A stretch of DNA of 63,506 bases from an uncultured Mollicutes bacterium (GTDB lineage Bacteria; Bacillota_I; Bacilli_A; RF39; UBA660): the NCBI GenBank assembly GCA_900543055.1, contig UQQI01000002.1:1-63506 (forward strand). Direction: 5' to 3'. Made by a program: the position numbers and the translations under genes. Below the pieces are notes generated by a model. The model was given only the letters and a program-made list of their open reading frames with translations, had not been told where the DNA came from and searched no databases. Shown here in pieces: positions 34,279 to 42,722 of the stretch. Position 1 is the stretch's first letter; every line of letters starts with the position of its first letter.

Positions 34279-35068
34279 CTTTATTATTATCTCCAGCTAT
34301 TTTTATTATTCCTTTTTCTTTTAAATCAACAGAATATGTATTATTAAAAATATCAATTGAAACAACCTTACCTGTCCCTTGAGGGGTTTCTACATTATGT
34401 CCAACTTTTGGTAAATTTTTCTTTAAATCTGTATAAATATCATTTTCATAAGCAAGACAGCATAACAATCTACCACAAATACCATTTATTTTACTAGGAT
34501 TTAAAGCAAGCATTTGATTTTTTGCCATATTAATTGAAACACTATTAAAATCAGTTAAAAATGAATTACAACAAAGCATCAAACCACAAGGACCGATTCC
34601 ACCAATTTTTTTTGACTTATCTCTTACACCAATCTGTCTAAGTTCTATTCTAGTTTTATATTTTTGAGCTAATTTTTTAGCTAATTCTCTAAAATCAACT
34701 CTATTATCAGATAAAAAAGATAAAATAAGTTGAGAATTATCAAAATTCATATAAGAATAAATAAAATTCATATCAAGGTCTAAATCCCGACTAATTTTTT
34801 TGGCATCTCTTAAAGACTTTTCAGAAATAATACGATTTTTTTCAATTTTCTTTTTATCTTCATCTTCTACAATTCTACTTACATTAAACAAAGGTAATAC
34901 CAAATTTTCTTCTTTTTCCTCATATTTTTCTTTTAAGATACACCCTGAAAAGAGACCATTATCTGTCTCAAAAATGATATTGTCACCAATATTTAATTCT
35001 AATGAATTAGGAGACAAATAATAAACAATTTTAGTTTCTGGAACAATTGCAACAACTACTTCTACCAT
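34262..35068 (-). CDS. ricT: RicT (YaaT), PSP1-domain regulatory protein
   Basis: RicT forms a complex with RicA and RicF that carries Fe-S clusters and guides RNase Y cleavage; in Bacillus it affects sporulation, competence and biofilm. The 268-residue protein has the PSP1 domain with its conserved cysteines in GPCGLMLCCNSF (about 160-171) and GICGRLLCC (about 201-209), the likely cluster ligands. It lies between holB and trmN6, as in Bacillus, but yabA, the replication-initiation regulator normally next to it, is missing. Confidence 0.94.
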   Translation of the reverse strand: MVEVVVAIVPETKIVYYLSPNSLELNIGDNIIFETDNGLFSGCILKEKYEEKEENLVLPLFNVSRIVEDEDKKKIEKNRIISEKSLRDAKKISRDLDLDMNFIYSYMNFDNSQLILSFLSDNRVDFRELAKKLAQKYKTRIELRQIGVRDKSKKIGGIGPCGLMLCCNSFLTDFNSVSINMAKNQMLALNPSKINGICGRLLCCLAYENDIYTDLKKNLPKVGHNVETPQGTGKVVSIDIFNNTYSVDLKEKGIIKIAGDNNKDGNDK

Positions 35069-35070
35069 AT

Positions 35071-35913
35071 CTAACCTCCAATTAGCCTACAAAACAAACC
35101 ATCTAACCATAATTTATAATTAACATTAAAAGAAAGTTTTTGTATTTCTTCTTCAATTACAGAAATAATATATATTAATTTTTTTTCAGACTTATTTTTA
35201 AATAAATATTTCAAGTCTTCATTAAAATTGACATTAAGTGATAAAGAATTCAAATAATTTATTATTATATTTTCTGAATCAATTAACATCTCTTTAGCAA
35301 TATTTTTATCTGGAATAACATTATTAAATATATTCTTATAATTAATAAAAAAATTATCAGGATTTAAAACACAGTCTAAAAAATCTGCAAATTCATCACT
35401 ATAAGAAAACTTAAATTCATTTTCTTTTAAAGATAAAATCTGACACCTAGATAAAATCGTATCTAAAACATGATACCTATTATCAGTTAATAATATAGCA
35501 ATTATTCCATCCTCAGGTTCTTCCAAAAATTTTAATATTGTATTAGCTGACGATGCATTTAATTTTTCTGTTTCTTTTATTATATAAAATCTTTTATCAC
35601 TATATAATGACTTATTACTATATTCCTTTTGTAAATCAATCATCTGACTCTTCTTTATTATACTAGTATCACTAGAAATAATTCTAATATCAGGATAATT
35701 ATTATTATCAATCAAATTTATAATTTTATTAGAAGTATTTTGCAGCTCACCATAAGATAAATTACATATTATCATTTTGATAAAATCAAGAACATATACT
35801 AAATCTTGATCGTAATTATCAACTTCAATTAAATAAGCATGAGATACCTTTTTATTTTTTATAATTTCATCAATATATTGAAGATAATTTTTTTTAATTA
35901 ATGACTCTGACAT
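35071..35913 (-). CDS. holB: DNA polymerase III delta' subunit
   Basis: Delta' is part of the clamp loader. The 280-residue protein is divergent and short: VSHAYLIE (about 23-30) begins the AAA+ fold, the P-loop is lost as in other delta' proteins, and the sensor region shows EKLNASSANTILKFLEEPEDGI (about 116-137) and LSRCQILSLKENEF. No zinc-module cysteines are evident. It precedes ricT, with only two bases between them. Confidence 0.9.
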   Translation of the reverse strand: MSESLIKKNYLQYIDEIIKNKKVSHAYLIEVDNYDQDLVYVLDFIKMIICNLSYGELQNTSNKIINLIDNNNYPDIRIISSDTSIIKKSQMIDLQKEYSNKSLYSDKRFYIIKETEKLNASSANTILKFLEEPEDGIIAILLTDNRYHVLDTILSRCQILSLKENEFKFSYSDEFADFLDCVLNPDNFFINYKNIFNNVIPDKNIAKEMLIDSENIIINYLNSLSLNVNFNEDLKYLFKNKSEKKLIYIISVIEEEIQKLSFNVNYKLWLDGLFCRLIGG

Positions 35914-35922
35914 AGATACCTC

Positions 35923-36120
35923 CTAAATAAACAATTTAAATAAAACAATAAAAATAACCCCTAAAGTTCCAAAAATACTTATAAATAATATATTAATAAG
36001 ATTAATAGGAATAAAGACATTAAATTTCATTCCAATACAGTTAAAACTATATATAAACAATGAAGTAACAATTAATTTAAATGTAATTTTCTTTAACAAT
36101 CGAAATATATTAATCACCAT
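35923..36120 (-). CDS. bofA: BofA-like sigma-K processing inhibitor
   Basis: The 65-residue membrane protein has two hydrophobic segments and ends with the BofA signature: FNVFIPINLINILFISIFGT then LGVIFIVLFKLFI. In Bacillus BofA, with SpoIVFA, holds back the SpoIVFB protease that activates sigma-K in the mother cell. Position after recR matches Bacillus (recR-yaaL-bofA). The short sequence limits certainty, but the I-P-x-N plus G-x-x-G-x-x-x-L-x-x-x-x-x-L-F-I pattern is distinctive. Confidence 0.82.
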   Translation of the reverse strand: MVINIFRLLKKITFKLIVTSLFIYSFNCIGMKFNVFIPINLINILFISIFGTLGVIFIVLFKLFI

Positions 36121-36145
36121 TATAAATTATGATATTAAAATAAAT

Positions 36146-36742
36146 TTATTCAATTATTTTTCTATCATTTAAGGCTCTTTCTAAAGTAAGACTGTCTACA
36201 TATTCAATATCTGCACCTATAGGTACTCCACTAGCTAATCTTGTAACTTTAATATTAAGCCCATCCAAAACTTTTTTTATATACAATGACGTTGTTTCTC
36301 CTTCAATACTAGGCTTAAAAGCAAATATAATCTCTTTAAATTTTTCTTTTTCAATCCTATTTAAAAGTTTATCAATTCCTATATCTTCTGGATTAATACC
36401 ATCAAGTGGAGAAATCAATCCATCAAGGACATGATACTTTCCATTAAACATACCTAACTTTTCAAATAAGAAAACACTTTTACAATCATCAACAACACAT
36501 AACACATTATTATCACGTGTATCATCAGAACATATATAACAAAGCTCATTTTCTGTTAAAGTATTACAATTTTCACATTTATGAATATTATTTTTTACAT
36601 CATTCAAACACTCAGAAAATAACTCTACTTGCTCTTCTTCTAAATCCAACACAGAAAAGGCCAATCTCTCAGCCGTTTTCTCACCAATACCAGGCAAATA
36701 TTTAAAAGATTCTATTAAACTTTTAATACTTTCTGGATACAT
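36146..36742 (-). CDS. recR: Recombination protein RecR
   Basis: RecR works with RecO to load RecA at gaps. The 198-residue protein has a helix-hairpin-helix (FKYLPGIGEKTAERLAF, about 13-29), a four-Cys zinc finger (CENCNTLTENELCYIC, about 56-71) and a TOPRIM domain (LCVVDDCKSVF...). Standard length. It lies 9 bases after ybaB in the dnaX-ybaB-recR operon. Confidence 0.97.
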   Translation of the reverse strand: MYPESIKSLIESFKYLPGIGEKTAERLAFSVLDLEEEQVELFSECLNDVKNNIHKCENCNTLTENELCYICSDDTRDNNVLCVVDDCKSVFLFEKLGMFNGKYHVLDGLISPLDGINPEDIGIDKLLNRIEKEKFKEIIFAFKPSIEGETTSLYIKKVLDGLNIKVTRLASGVPIGADIEYVDSLTLERALNDRKIIE

Positions 36743-36750
36743 ATTAACTC

Positions 36751-37047
36751 CTAAAATAAACCTGGAATGTTACCAAATTTACCCATCTTTGATTCAGTCA
36801 TTTTATCTATTTTTTTATTAGCATCATTAATTGCTAAAACTAAACTATCTTGCAACATTTCAATATCATCTTTATCTAATGAATCTTCAAAATCAATTTC
36901 AACTTTAACTGCTTCTCTTGTACCCTTCATAGTTACTTTAACCATTGAACTTTCTCCAACAAATTCAGTTTCATCTATTTCATTCTTAATTTTCATCATA
37001 TCTTTTTGTAAAGCTTGTGCTTGCTTTAACATTGCTTGCATATTCAT
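36751..37047 (-). CDS. YbaB/EbfC nucleoid-associated protein
   Basis: The 98-residue protein starts MNMQAMLKQAQALQKDMMKI and contains the family core EFVGESSMVKVTMKGTREAV and the C-terminal NDANKKIDKMTESKMGK. YbaB/EbfC proteins are dimeric DNA-binding factors; the Bacillus homologue is yaaK. It sits between dnaX and recR as in most bacteria. Confidence 0.95.
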   Translation of the reverse strand: MNMQAMLKQAQALQKDMMKIKNEIDETEFVGESSMVKVTMKGTREAVKVEIDFEDSLDKDDIEMLQDSLVLAINDANKKIDKMTESKMGKFGNIPGLF

Positions 37048-37065
37048 ATATTCATTTCTCCTTTT

Positions 37066-38820
37066 CTAATCAATTTCTACAATATCGCCAAATAGGCTTA
37101 CTGCACTACTTGTTATTATATCATCATTTTTTAATTCTTCATAGACTGCTCTTGGTTCTTCCTCAACCTCATATTTTATTCCGTTTCTTAAATCATTAAT
37201 ATATTCTTGTTTAACTTTCTCCCAATAATCATCAGAAATAATAGCAATTTTCTTATTTGAATTAGTAATTTTATTATATACATCCTCTATTTTATCAATT
37301 ATGTATAAATTTTGTTTAACGTTAGAGTCATATTCATAACTAATTATTATCGCATCTGAACTAACTGCTCTTAATTTTCCGTCTAAAATACCACAAATAA
37401 TATATCCAATTTCTTGATCAAAACTATAATCTCTTAAAACCTCAAAATTATTCATTTCTAATCTTAATAAATTTTTATTAGCAAGTGCTAATGTATTATT
37501 AACTCTTATTTTCATTATGGCATCAATATTTATAATTTTAGGATTTTTATTATCAAAATTTTCTTCTGTTATTTCTTCTTTGTTGTAACTTATTTCAATA
37601 TTGCTATCTTTCATAGAATTTTTTTCTTCAACAGCATCATTATTACCATCCTTATTATTTTCTACTACATTATCGTTATTAATTTTTTCTTCATTAACTG
37701 TAACTTCATTATTATTTGTTACAGAAACATTCTTATTTATCTCTTTTACATAATTATTCTTTTCCACAATTTTTGTTTTTAAATTAACATAATCATTTAT
37801 AAATTTAAGCAAGAGCATTTCAATATATATTTTAGTATTACCACTTTTCTTTATATCAAACATCTTTTCATTCAAAATATTTACGAAATTTTGCACAACA
37901 TCTATGGAAAAATTATATTCTTTATTTGAGATATAATAATTAACCACAATATCTCTTGAAAAATTAATTAATTGAGACATAATTTGAATTAAATTTTTAC
38001 CTGAATCATTAAATTTAGCTATTGAGGTTAAAACATTAGGTATATTTCCAGATAAAATATCTGAAAGAAAAACATCCATATCATTACTAGATATTACACC
38101 ATTAACTTCATTAAAATCATCTATGGTAATTTTATTTTCTGTATAAGAAACGAGTTTATCTAAAGAACCCAATGCATCCCTTAATCCTCCATCAGATAAT
38201 AGAGCAATATTTTCTAAAACATCTTCTTCTACATCAATATCTTCACTAGAACAAACATACTTTAATCTATCAACAATAGCTTTGTCTGATATTCTTTTAA
38301 AAGAAAAACATTGACATCTAGATATAATTGTTTCTGGTACTTTTTGAGGATCAGTTGTTGCTAAAATAAAAATAGCATGTTCTGGTGGTTCTTCAAGTGT
38401 CTTTAATAAAGCATTAAATGCACCTATAGAAAGCATATGAACTTCATCAATTATATAAACTTTATATTTCAATTCACTAGGAACTAATGAAATTTTATTT
38501 TTTAATTCTCTAATTTCATCAACTCCATTATTAGAAGCAGCGTCTATTTCTATAATGTCAACACAATCTTTTGAAAAAGAAACTTTACATGCAGAGCATT
38601 CTTCACATGCAATACCATCATTTGAATTCAAACAATTAATATTTCTTGCAAATATCTTAGAAACAGTTGTCTTTCCTGTACCTCTAGGCCCAAAAAACAT
38701 ATAAGCATGTGAAAAATTATGATTTTTTATTGAATTTTTTAAAGTTTTAATTATAGAATCTTGACCAACTACAGAATTAAAATCAACTGGTCTATATTTT
38801 CTATATAAAGCATGATACAT
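37066..38820 (-). CDS. dnaX: DNA polymerase III gamma/tau subunits
   Basis: This clamp-loader ATPase has GPRGTGKTTVSKIFA (about 44-58), a four-Cys zinc module (CLNSNDGIACEECSAC, about 63-78), DEVHMLS and the sensor motif TLEEPPEHAIFILATT (about 119). Product length is 584 residues, so a full tau-type C-terminus is present; a highly Asn/Glu-rich linker (about 360-425) precedes it. The ATG at 38820 follows GGAGGA; the ATG six codons upstream precedes that site. No obvious frameshift site for gamma was seen. Confidence 0.95.
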   Translation of the reverse strand: MYHALYRKYRPVDFNSVVGQDSIIKTLKNSIKNHNFSHAYMFFGPRGTGKTTVSKIFARNINCLNSNDGIACEECSACKVSFSKDCVDIIEIDAASNNGVDEIRELKNKISLVPSELKYKVYIIDEVHMLSIGAFNALLKTLEEPPEHAIFILATTDPQKVPETIISRCQCFSFKRISDKAIVDRLKYVCSSEDIDVEEDVLENIALLSDGGLRDALGSLDKLVSYTENKITIDDFNEVNGVISSNDMDVFLSDILSGNIPNVLTSIAKFNDSGKNLIQIMSQLINFSRDIVVNYYISNKEYNFSIDVVQNFVNILNEKMFDIKKSGNTKIYIEMLLLKFINDYVNLKTKIVEKNNYVKEINKNVSVTNNNEVTVNEEKINNDNVVENNKDGNNDAVEEKNSMKDSNIEISYNKEEITEENFDNKNPKIINIDAIMKIRVNNTLALANKNLLRLEMNNFEVLRDYSFDQEIGYIICGILDGKLRAVSSDAIIISYEYDSNVKQNLYIIDKIEDVYNKITNSNKKIAIISDDYWEKVKQEYINDLRNGIKYEVEEEPRAVYEELKNDDIITSSAVSLFGDIVEID

Positions 38821-38852
38821 AAAGATTCCTCCAATCAAGTAGTATTATAACA

Positions 38853-38891
38853 TAAAAAAAAGCAAAGATTTCATTATTTTCTTTGCTTTTT
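38853..38891 (-). terminator. Terminator formed by the end of tadA
   Basis: Minus-strand AAAAAGCAAAGA (38880-38891), the last tadA codons, pairs with TCTTTGCTTTTT (38857-38868); a T8 run follows. The stop TAA is in the loop. Confidence 0.85.
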
Positions 38892-39320
38892 AAAAAAATC
38901 ACTTAAAATTTTCTTAGTTTTTTCAACATCCAAATTTGTTATAAAATTTACCTCTGAATTTGTGGAATCTTTTTTAAAAATTGAATTTAAAATATCAAAA
39001 TTTTTCGTATATGAATTTTCACATGCAGAAAAAACATTTTTTATTCTTGCTTGCTTTATAGCACTAGCACACATTGGACAAGGATCTAATGTGACATATA
39101 TATCACAATTATCTAATCTCCAATTATTTAATTTTTTAGATGCCTGGTTTATAGCAATCAATTCAGCATGAGCTAAAACTGATTGTTTTTCTTCCTTTAC
39201 ATTATATCCAATACCTATTATTTCATTATTTTTAACAATAACTGCTCCTATTGGTACTTCTCCATGTACAAAAGCTTTTTTAGCATATTCAAAAGCTAAA
39301 TTTAAATATTTCAAATTCAT
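38874..39320 (-). CDS. tadA: tRNA-specific adenosine deaminase
   Basis: TadA converts A34 of tRNA-Arg(ACG) to inosine. The 148-residue protein has the zinc/catalytic motifs HAELIAI (about 51-57, with catalytic Glu) and PCPMCASAI (about 80-88), and the substrate-binding VPIGAVIV near the start. It lies between dnaX and the SRP RNA gene. Its last codons form the first arm of its terminator. Confidence 0.96.
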   Translation of the reverse strand: MNLKYLNLAFEYAKKAFVHGEVPIGAVIVKNNEIIGIGYNVKEEKQSVLAHAELIAINQASKKLNNWRLDNCDIYVTLDPCPMCASAIKQARIKNVFSACENSYTKNFDILNSIFKKDSTNSEVNFITNLDVEKTKKILSDFFKKQRK

Positions 39321-39336
39321 TTAATTCCTCCAAAAT

Positions 39337-39417
39337 AAAAAGTGCACATGAAAGGAGGATCTTAAGGCTGCTATTTTCCAATCCTGACCTATTTCAATCA
39401 CTTTCATTGCACGAATA
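39337..39417 (-). ncRNA. ffs: Small SRP RNA (4.5S-like)
   Basis: The minus strand shows the SRP helix 8 core: GGTCAGG, a GGAA tetraloop region, then AGCAGCC, flanked by pairing arms GTGCAATGAAAG and CTTTCATGTGCAC and a T5 terminator tail. This is the compact, Alu-less type, about 80 nucleotides, and would form the SRP with Ffh. A TATAAT -10 box lies at 39424-39429 just upstream; the -35 is weak. In Bacillus the larger scr gene lies between tadA and dnaX, here it is upstream of tadA. Confidence 0.93.
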
Positions 39418-39656
39418 CATTGTATTATAAACTTAACAAAAAGTAAATACTTTTTTCTTTTTTTATAAGATAACTGTAAAAATCTGCTATATTTCTAAAC
39501 ATTTTGAGTTAATAAAAAATTTCATCTCTATATATAACAAAAATTGTGATTTTCTATTTTATAAATTTCAAATATTAGAATTCATTACTTTTTTTATACT
39601 TTTGATGTTGATATTTATTTTTTTCTTATCTATTATCACATAACATATTAAGATAT

Positions 39657-39691
39657 TAACTTTTGTTGTGGAAAATGTTTCACGTGAAACA
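39657..39691 (+). promoter_or_regulatory. Composite module 1: 18-bp element plus perfect parS
   Basis: TGTTTCACGTGAAACA (39676-39691) matches the ParB site consensus at every position. Directly 5' is an 18-bp element (39657-39674) of form WAACTYWWNYTGTGRAWW containing the DnaA-box-like TGTGGAAAA (39667-39675), which abuts parS. Confidence 0.93.
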
Positions 39692-39833
39692 TTGGAAATT
39701 TAATTTTAATTAATACATAGTTTACATTTTATAATTAATACTTCTAAAAGAAATAAAACTAAAGCAGTATATCATTATTGTACTCAATAAATGTTAATAA
39801 AACTTTTAGTTTTAATACTTACAACTTAGTTAT

Positions 39834-39870
39834 AAACTTAACCTGTGAATTTAATGTTTCACGTGAAACA
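39834..39870 (+). promoter_or_regulatory. Composite module 2: 18-bp element plus perfect parS
   Basis: A second perfect parS (39855-39870) lies within a longer 26-bp palindrome (39850-39875). The 18-bp element (39834-39851, AAACTTAACCTGTGAATT) ends 3 bases before it. Confidence 0.93.
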
Positions 39871-39958
39871 TTAAATGTTGAAAATAACAATATTGATATA
39901 ATTAACAAATTATTTACAAAAATTTATAAAATATTTTCTAATTATATGAATCACTTAT

Positions 39959-39994
39959 AAACTCTTACTGTGGAAAAAGGTTTCACGTGAAACT
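39959..39994 (+). promoter_or_regulatory. Composite module 3: 18-bp element plus near-parS
   Basis: GGTTTCACGTGAAACT (39979-39994) keeps the 14-bp parS core and differs from the consensus only at the two outermost bases. The 18-bp element (39959-39976, AAACTCTTACTGTGGAAA) precedes it. Confidence 0.85.
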
Positions 39995-40005
39995 ATTACA
40001 AAATT

Positions 40006-40042
40006 TAACTTTTTCTGTGAATAAAATATTTCCCGGGAAATA
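40006..40042 (+). promoter_or_regulatory. Composite module 4: 18-bp element plus Noc site
   Basis: TATTTCCCGGGAAATA (40027-40042) matches the Noc-binding sequence of B. subtilis. It is preceded by the same 18-bp element (40006-40023, TAACTTTTTCTGTGAATA), whose TGTGAATAA differs from a DnaA box (TGTGGATAA) at one base. Confidence 0.88.
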
Positions 40043-40193
40043 ATTTTAAAATTTACATATTTTTACAAATAAATGACAGAATTTTATTAAATAAATGCAT
40101 TAAAAATTAAAAATGCATTCTCGTAAATTTAAATTATATATTATTCACCTATTAATCTTTAAATTCATTAGAATGCATTTTATAAATTATTGA

Positions 40194-40221
40194 TATTTCC
40201 CGAATTATTTCCCGGGAAATA
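40194..40221 (+). promoter_or_regulatory. Second Noc site with an adjacent half-site
   Basis: TATTTCCCGGGAAATA occurs again at 40206-40221, inside the palindrome 40204-40223. A half-site TATTTCCC (40194-40201) lies 12 bp upstream in the same orientation. No copy of the 18-bp element is present here. The site is only 26 bp from the gyrA stop. Confidence 0.87.
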
Positions 40222-40232
40222 ATTTTAATTGT

Positions 40233-40262
40233 TGAAAAAAGAAGAAATTATTTTTCTTCTTC
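40233..40262 (-). terminator. Terminator overlapping the end of gyrA
   Basis: Minus-strand AAGAAGAAA (40253-40261, the last Glu/Lys codons) pairs with TTTCTTCTT (40239-40247), then T6. The stop TAA lies at the loop. The stem is A/G-rich and only moderately stable. Confidence 0.65.
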
Positions 40263-42713
40263 TATTTCTTGATTTTCGTTATCTAAATTTTCTTCAGTAT
40301 TTTCTCTTTCTACTAAAGCAACAGTTGTAACCTTTTGATTATCTTTCAAGTTCATTAATCTTACACCTTGAGTTGCTCTCTTCAAAGTAGATACTTGTTC
40401 AAGCGGTAATTTAATAATTATGCCACTATCTGTCATTATCATTAAATCTAATTGTTCATTAGGTGCTAATGTCTTTAATGAAACCATACTACCATTTTTA
40501 TCTGTAATATTAAGTGCTTTAACACCCTTACTTCCTCTATGAGTTAATCTATATTCATCAATAACAGTTTGTTTTCCATAACCATTTTCTGTAACAATTA
40601 ATACCATTTGATTTGATTCTACAACTTCTGCACCTACAACTATAGCTCCATCTAATTCCATTCCTTTTACACCAGAACTACTTCTTCCCATAGATCTGAC
40701 TTCATTTTCATCAAATCTTACCATACGTCCATTGCTTGCTCCTATAACAATTTCATTCTTTCCACAAGTCTTTTTAACGCTTATAAGTTCGTCATTTTCT
40801 TTTAAAACTATAGCGATTTTTCCACCTTTACGAATACTATCAAATTCGTCTATTGGTGTACGTTTTACAATACCATTCTTAGTAGCAAACATTAAGAATT
40901 TAGTAACATCATCATTTTGTTTTACACTCAACATCGAACTAATGTTCTCATTTTTCTCTAAAGGTAATAAATTAATTATTGGTAAACCTTTAGACTGTCT
41001 TGAAAATTCTGGAACTTCATATCCTTTCATTCTGTAAACTCTACCTTTATTTGAGAAGAATAAAAGATGATCATGTGTATTCATTGATAATATTTTTTCC
41101 ACAAAGTCTTCTTCATTAGTAGACATACCTTTAATACCTACTCCTCCTCTATTTTGAGTTTTGTAAGTATCAGCTCTTAATCTCTTTATATAACCATTAT
41201 TAGTTAAATTAATAATTATATCTTCTTCTGGAATTAAAGACTCATCTTCTATATATTCTATTGCTGTCATATCTATATTTGTACGTCTCTCATCACCATA
41301 TTTTTGCTTTATTTCTAATAATTCATTTTTAATAACTTCTAATATTTTTTCATCACTAGCTAAAATTGATTTTAATTCAGCAATTGTTTTTAATAATTCA
41401 TTTAACTCATTTTCAATCTTATCTCTCTCTAATCCAGTTAAACGACGTAGTTTCATTTCAAGTATTGCATTAGCTTGAATTTCAGTCAATCCAAAACCTT
41501 CCATTAATCCTTTTCTAGCTTCTTCATCCGATTTAGAACCTCTAATCACTTTAATAACAGCATCAATATTATCTAAAGCTATTTTTAAACCTTCTAATAT
41601 ATGTACTCTCTTTTCAGCAACATCTAAATCAAATTTTGTTCTTCTTATAATGACTTCTTTTTGATAATCAATATATTTTACAATTATATCTTTTAAACCT
41701 AATGTTTTTGGAACACCTTGATCAAGCATCAAGAATATAATTCCATAAGATGTTTGAAATGCAGTATGTTTATATAATTTATTTAAAACAACTTGTGCGT
41801 TTGCATCTTTTTTTAATGTAATCGTTATTTTAATGCCATTTTTTAAATCTGAATGATAATCAGCAATACCTTCAATAGTTTTATTATGAACTAATTCAGC
41901 CACCTTATTTTTTAATTCTAAAGTATTAACACCATATGGAACTTCATCAATTATAATTTGTTGTTTTCCATTCTGTTCCTCAATAGTAGCCTTACTTCTA
42001 ATAGTAATACTACCTCTACCTGTTTCATATGCTTTTCTAATACCACTATTACCTAGAATAATTGCTCCTGTTGGAAAATCTGGTCCTTTAATATATTTCA
42101 TTAAACCATCTAAATCAATATCAGGATTATCAATATATGCTACACAACCATCTATAACTTCACCTAAATTATGAGGAGGTATATTAGTTGCCATACCAAC
42201 AGCAATACCAGTAGTTCCATTAACTAAAATATTAGGAAATCTAGAAGGTAAAACTTCAGGCTCTCTTTCACTCTCATCAAAATTAGGGGTAAAATTAACC
42301 GTATCTTTATTTATATTTCTTAACAATTCTAGTGATATTTTCGAAAGTCTTGATTCAGTATAACGCATTGCAGCTGCACCATAACCTTCAATATTACCAA
42401 AATTACCATGTCCATCAACAAGCATATATCTGTAAGAAAAATCTTGTGCCATTCTTACCATTGCTTCATAAATTGAAGAATCACCATGTGGATGATATTT
42501 ACCCATAACGTCTCCAACTATTCTAGCACTCTTTTTATGAGGTTTATCTGGTGTGTAACCTGATTCATACATAGAATATAAAATTCGTCTATGAACAGGC
42601 TTTAAACCATCTCTAAGGTCAGGTAAAGCACGAGCAACAATAACACTCATTGAATACTCTAAAAATGAATCCTGAACCTCTTTTACAATATTATTCTTTT
42701 CTAATCTATCCAT
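40248..42713 (-). CDS. gyrA: DNA gyrase subunit A
   Basis: GyrA makes the DNA double-strand break during negative supercoiling. The 821-residue protein has the catalytic Tyr in GAAAMRYTESRLSK (about 123), the quinolone-region HGDSSIYEAMVRMAQ (about 80-95) and six C-terminal pinwheel repeats with the GyrA box as QNRGGVG (about 529). Length is standard. An acidic tail (ENEEIEEEK type) ends the protein. It follows gyrB by 9 bases. Confidence 0.98.
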   Translation of the reverse strand: MDRLEKNNIVKEVQDSFLEYSMSVIVARALPDLRDGLKPVHRRILYSMYESGYTPDKPHKKSARIVGDVMGKYHPHGDSSIYEAMVRMAQDFSYRYMLVDGHGNFGNIEGYGAAAMRYTESRLSKISLELLRNINKDTVNFTPNFDESEREPEVLPSRFPNILVNGTTGIAVGMATNIPPHNLGEVIDGCVAYIDNPDIDLDGLMKYIKGPDFPTGAIILGNSGIRKAYETGRGSITIRSKATIEEQNGKQQIIIDEVPYGVNTLELKNKVAELVHNKTIEGIADYHSDLKNGIKITITLKKDANAQVVLNKLYKHTAFQTSYGIIFLMLDQGVPKTLGLKDIIVKYIDYQKEVIIRRTKFDLDVAEKRVHILEGLKIALDNIDAVIKVIRGSKSDEEARKGLMEGFGLTEIQANAILEMKLRRLTGLERDKIENELNELLKTIAELKSILASDEKILEVIKNELLEIKQKYGDERRTNIDMTAIEYIEDESLIPEEDIIINLTNNGYIKRLRADTYKTQNRGGVGIKGMSTNEEDFVEKILSMNTHDHLLFFSNKGRVYRMKGYEVPEFSRQSKGLPIINLLPLEKNENISSMLSVKQNDDVTKFLMFATKNGIVKRTPIDEFDSIRKGGKIAIVLKENDELISVKKTCGKNEIVIGASNGRMVRFDENEVRSMGRSSSGVKGMELDGAIVVGAEVVESNQMVLIVTENGYGKQTVIDEYRLTHRGSKGVKALNITDKNGSMVSLKTLAPNEQLDLMIMTDSGIIIKLPLEQVSTLKRATQGVRLMNLKDNQKVTTVALVERENTEENLDNENQEIEEEK

Positions 42714-42722
42714 AAGACCCTC

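Larger units (their letters stand above)
39418..40247. other. Gene-free partition-site region between SRP RNA and gyrA
   Basis: This 830-bp stretch encodes nothing convincing. It holds three parS-type and two Noc-type palindromes, four copies of an 18-bp element placed just 5' of four of those sites, and three AATGCATT palindromes (40094, 40112, 40172). The remaining part (39430-39656) is AT-rich without visible structure. Confidence 0.85.

Noticed and set aside
39430..39656. Possible CRISPR or tandem repeat array in the gene-free region
   Set aside because: No direct repeats with regular spacers; only the four composite partition modules and short palindromes.
39778..39960. 60-aa ORF in the partition-site region
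   Set aside because: It runs through the second parS palindrome, lacks a ribosome site, and has no recognisable family; chance ORF in AT-rich DNA.
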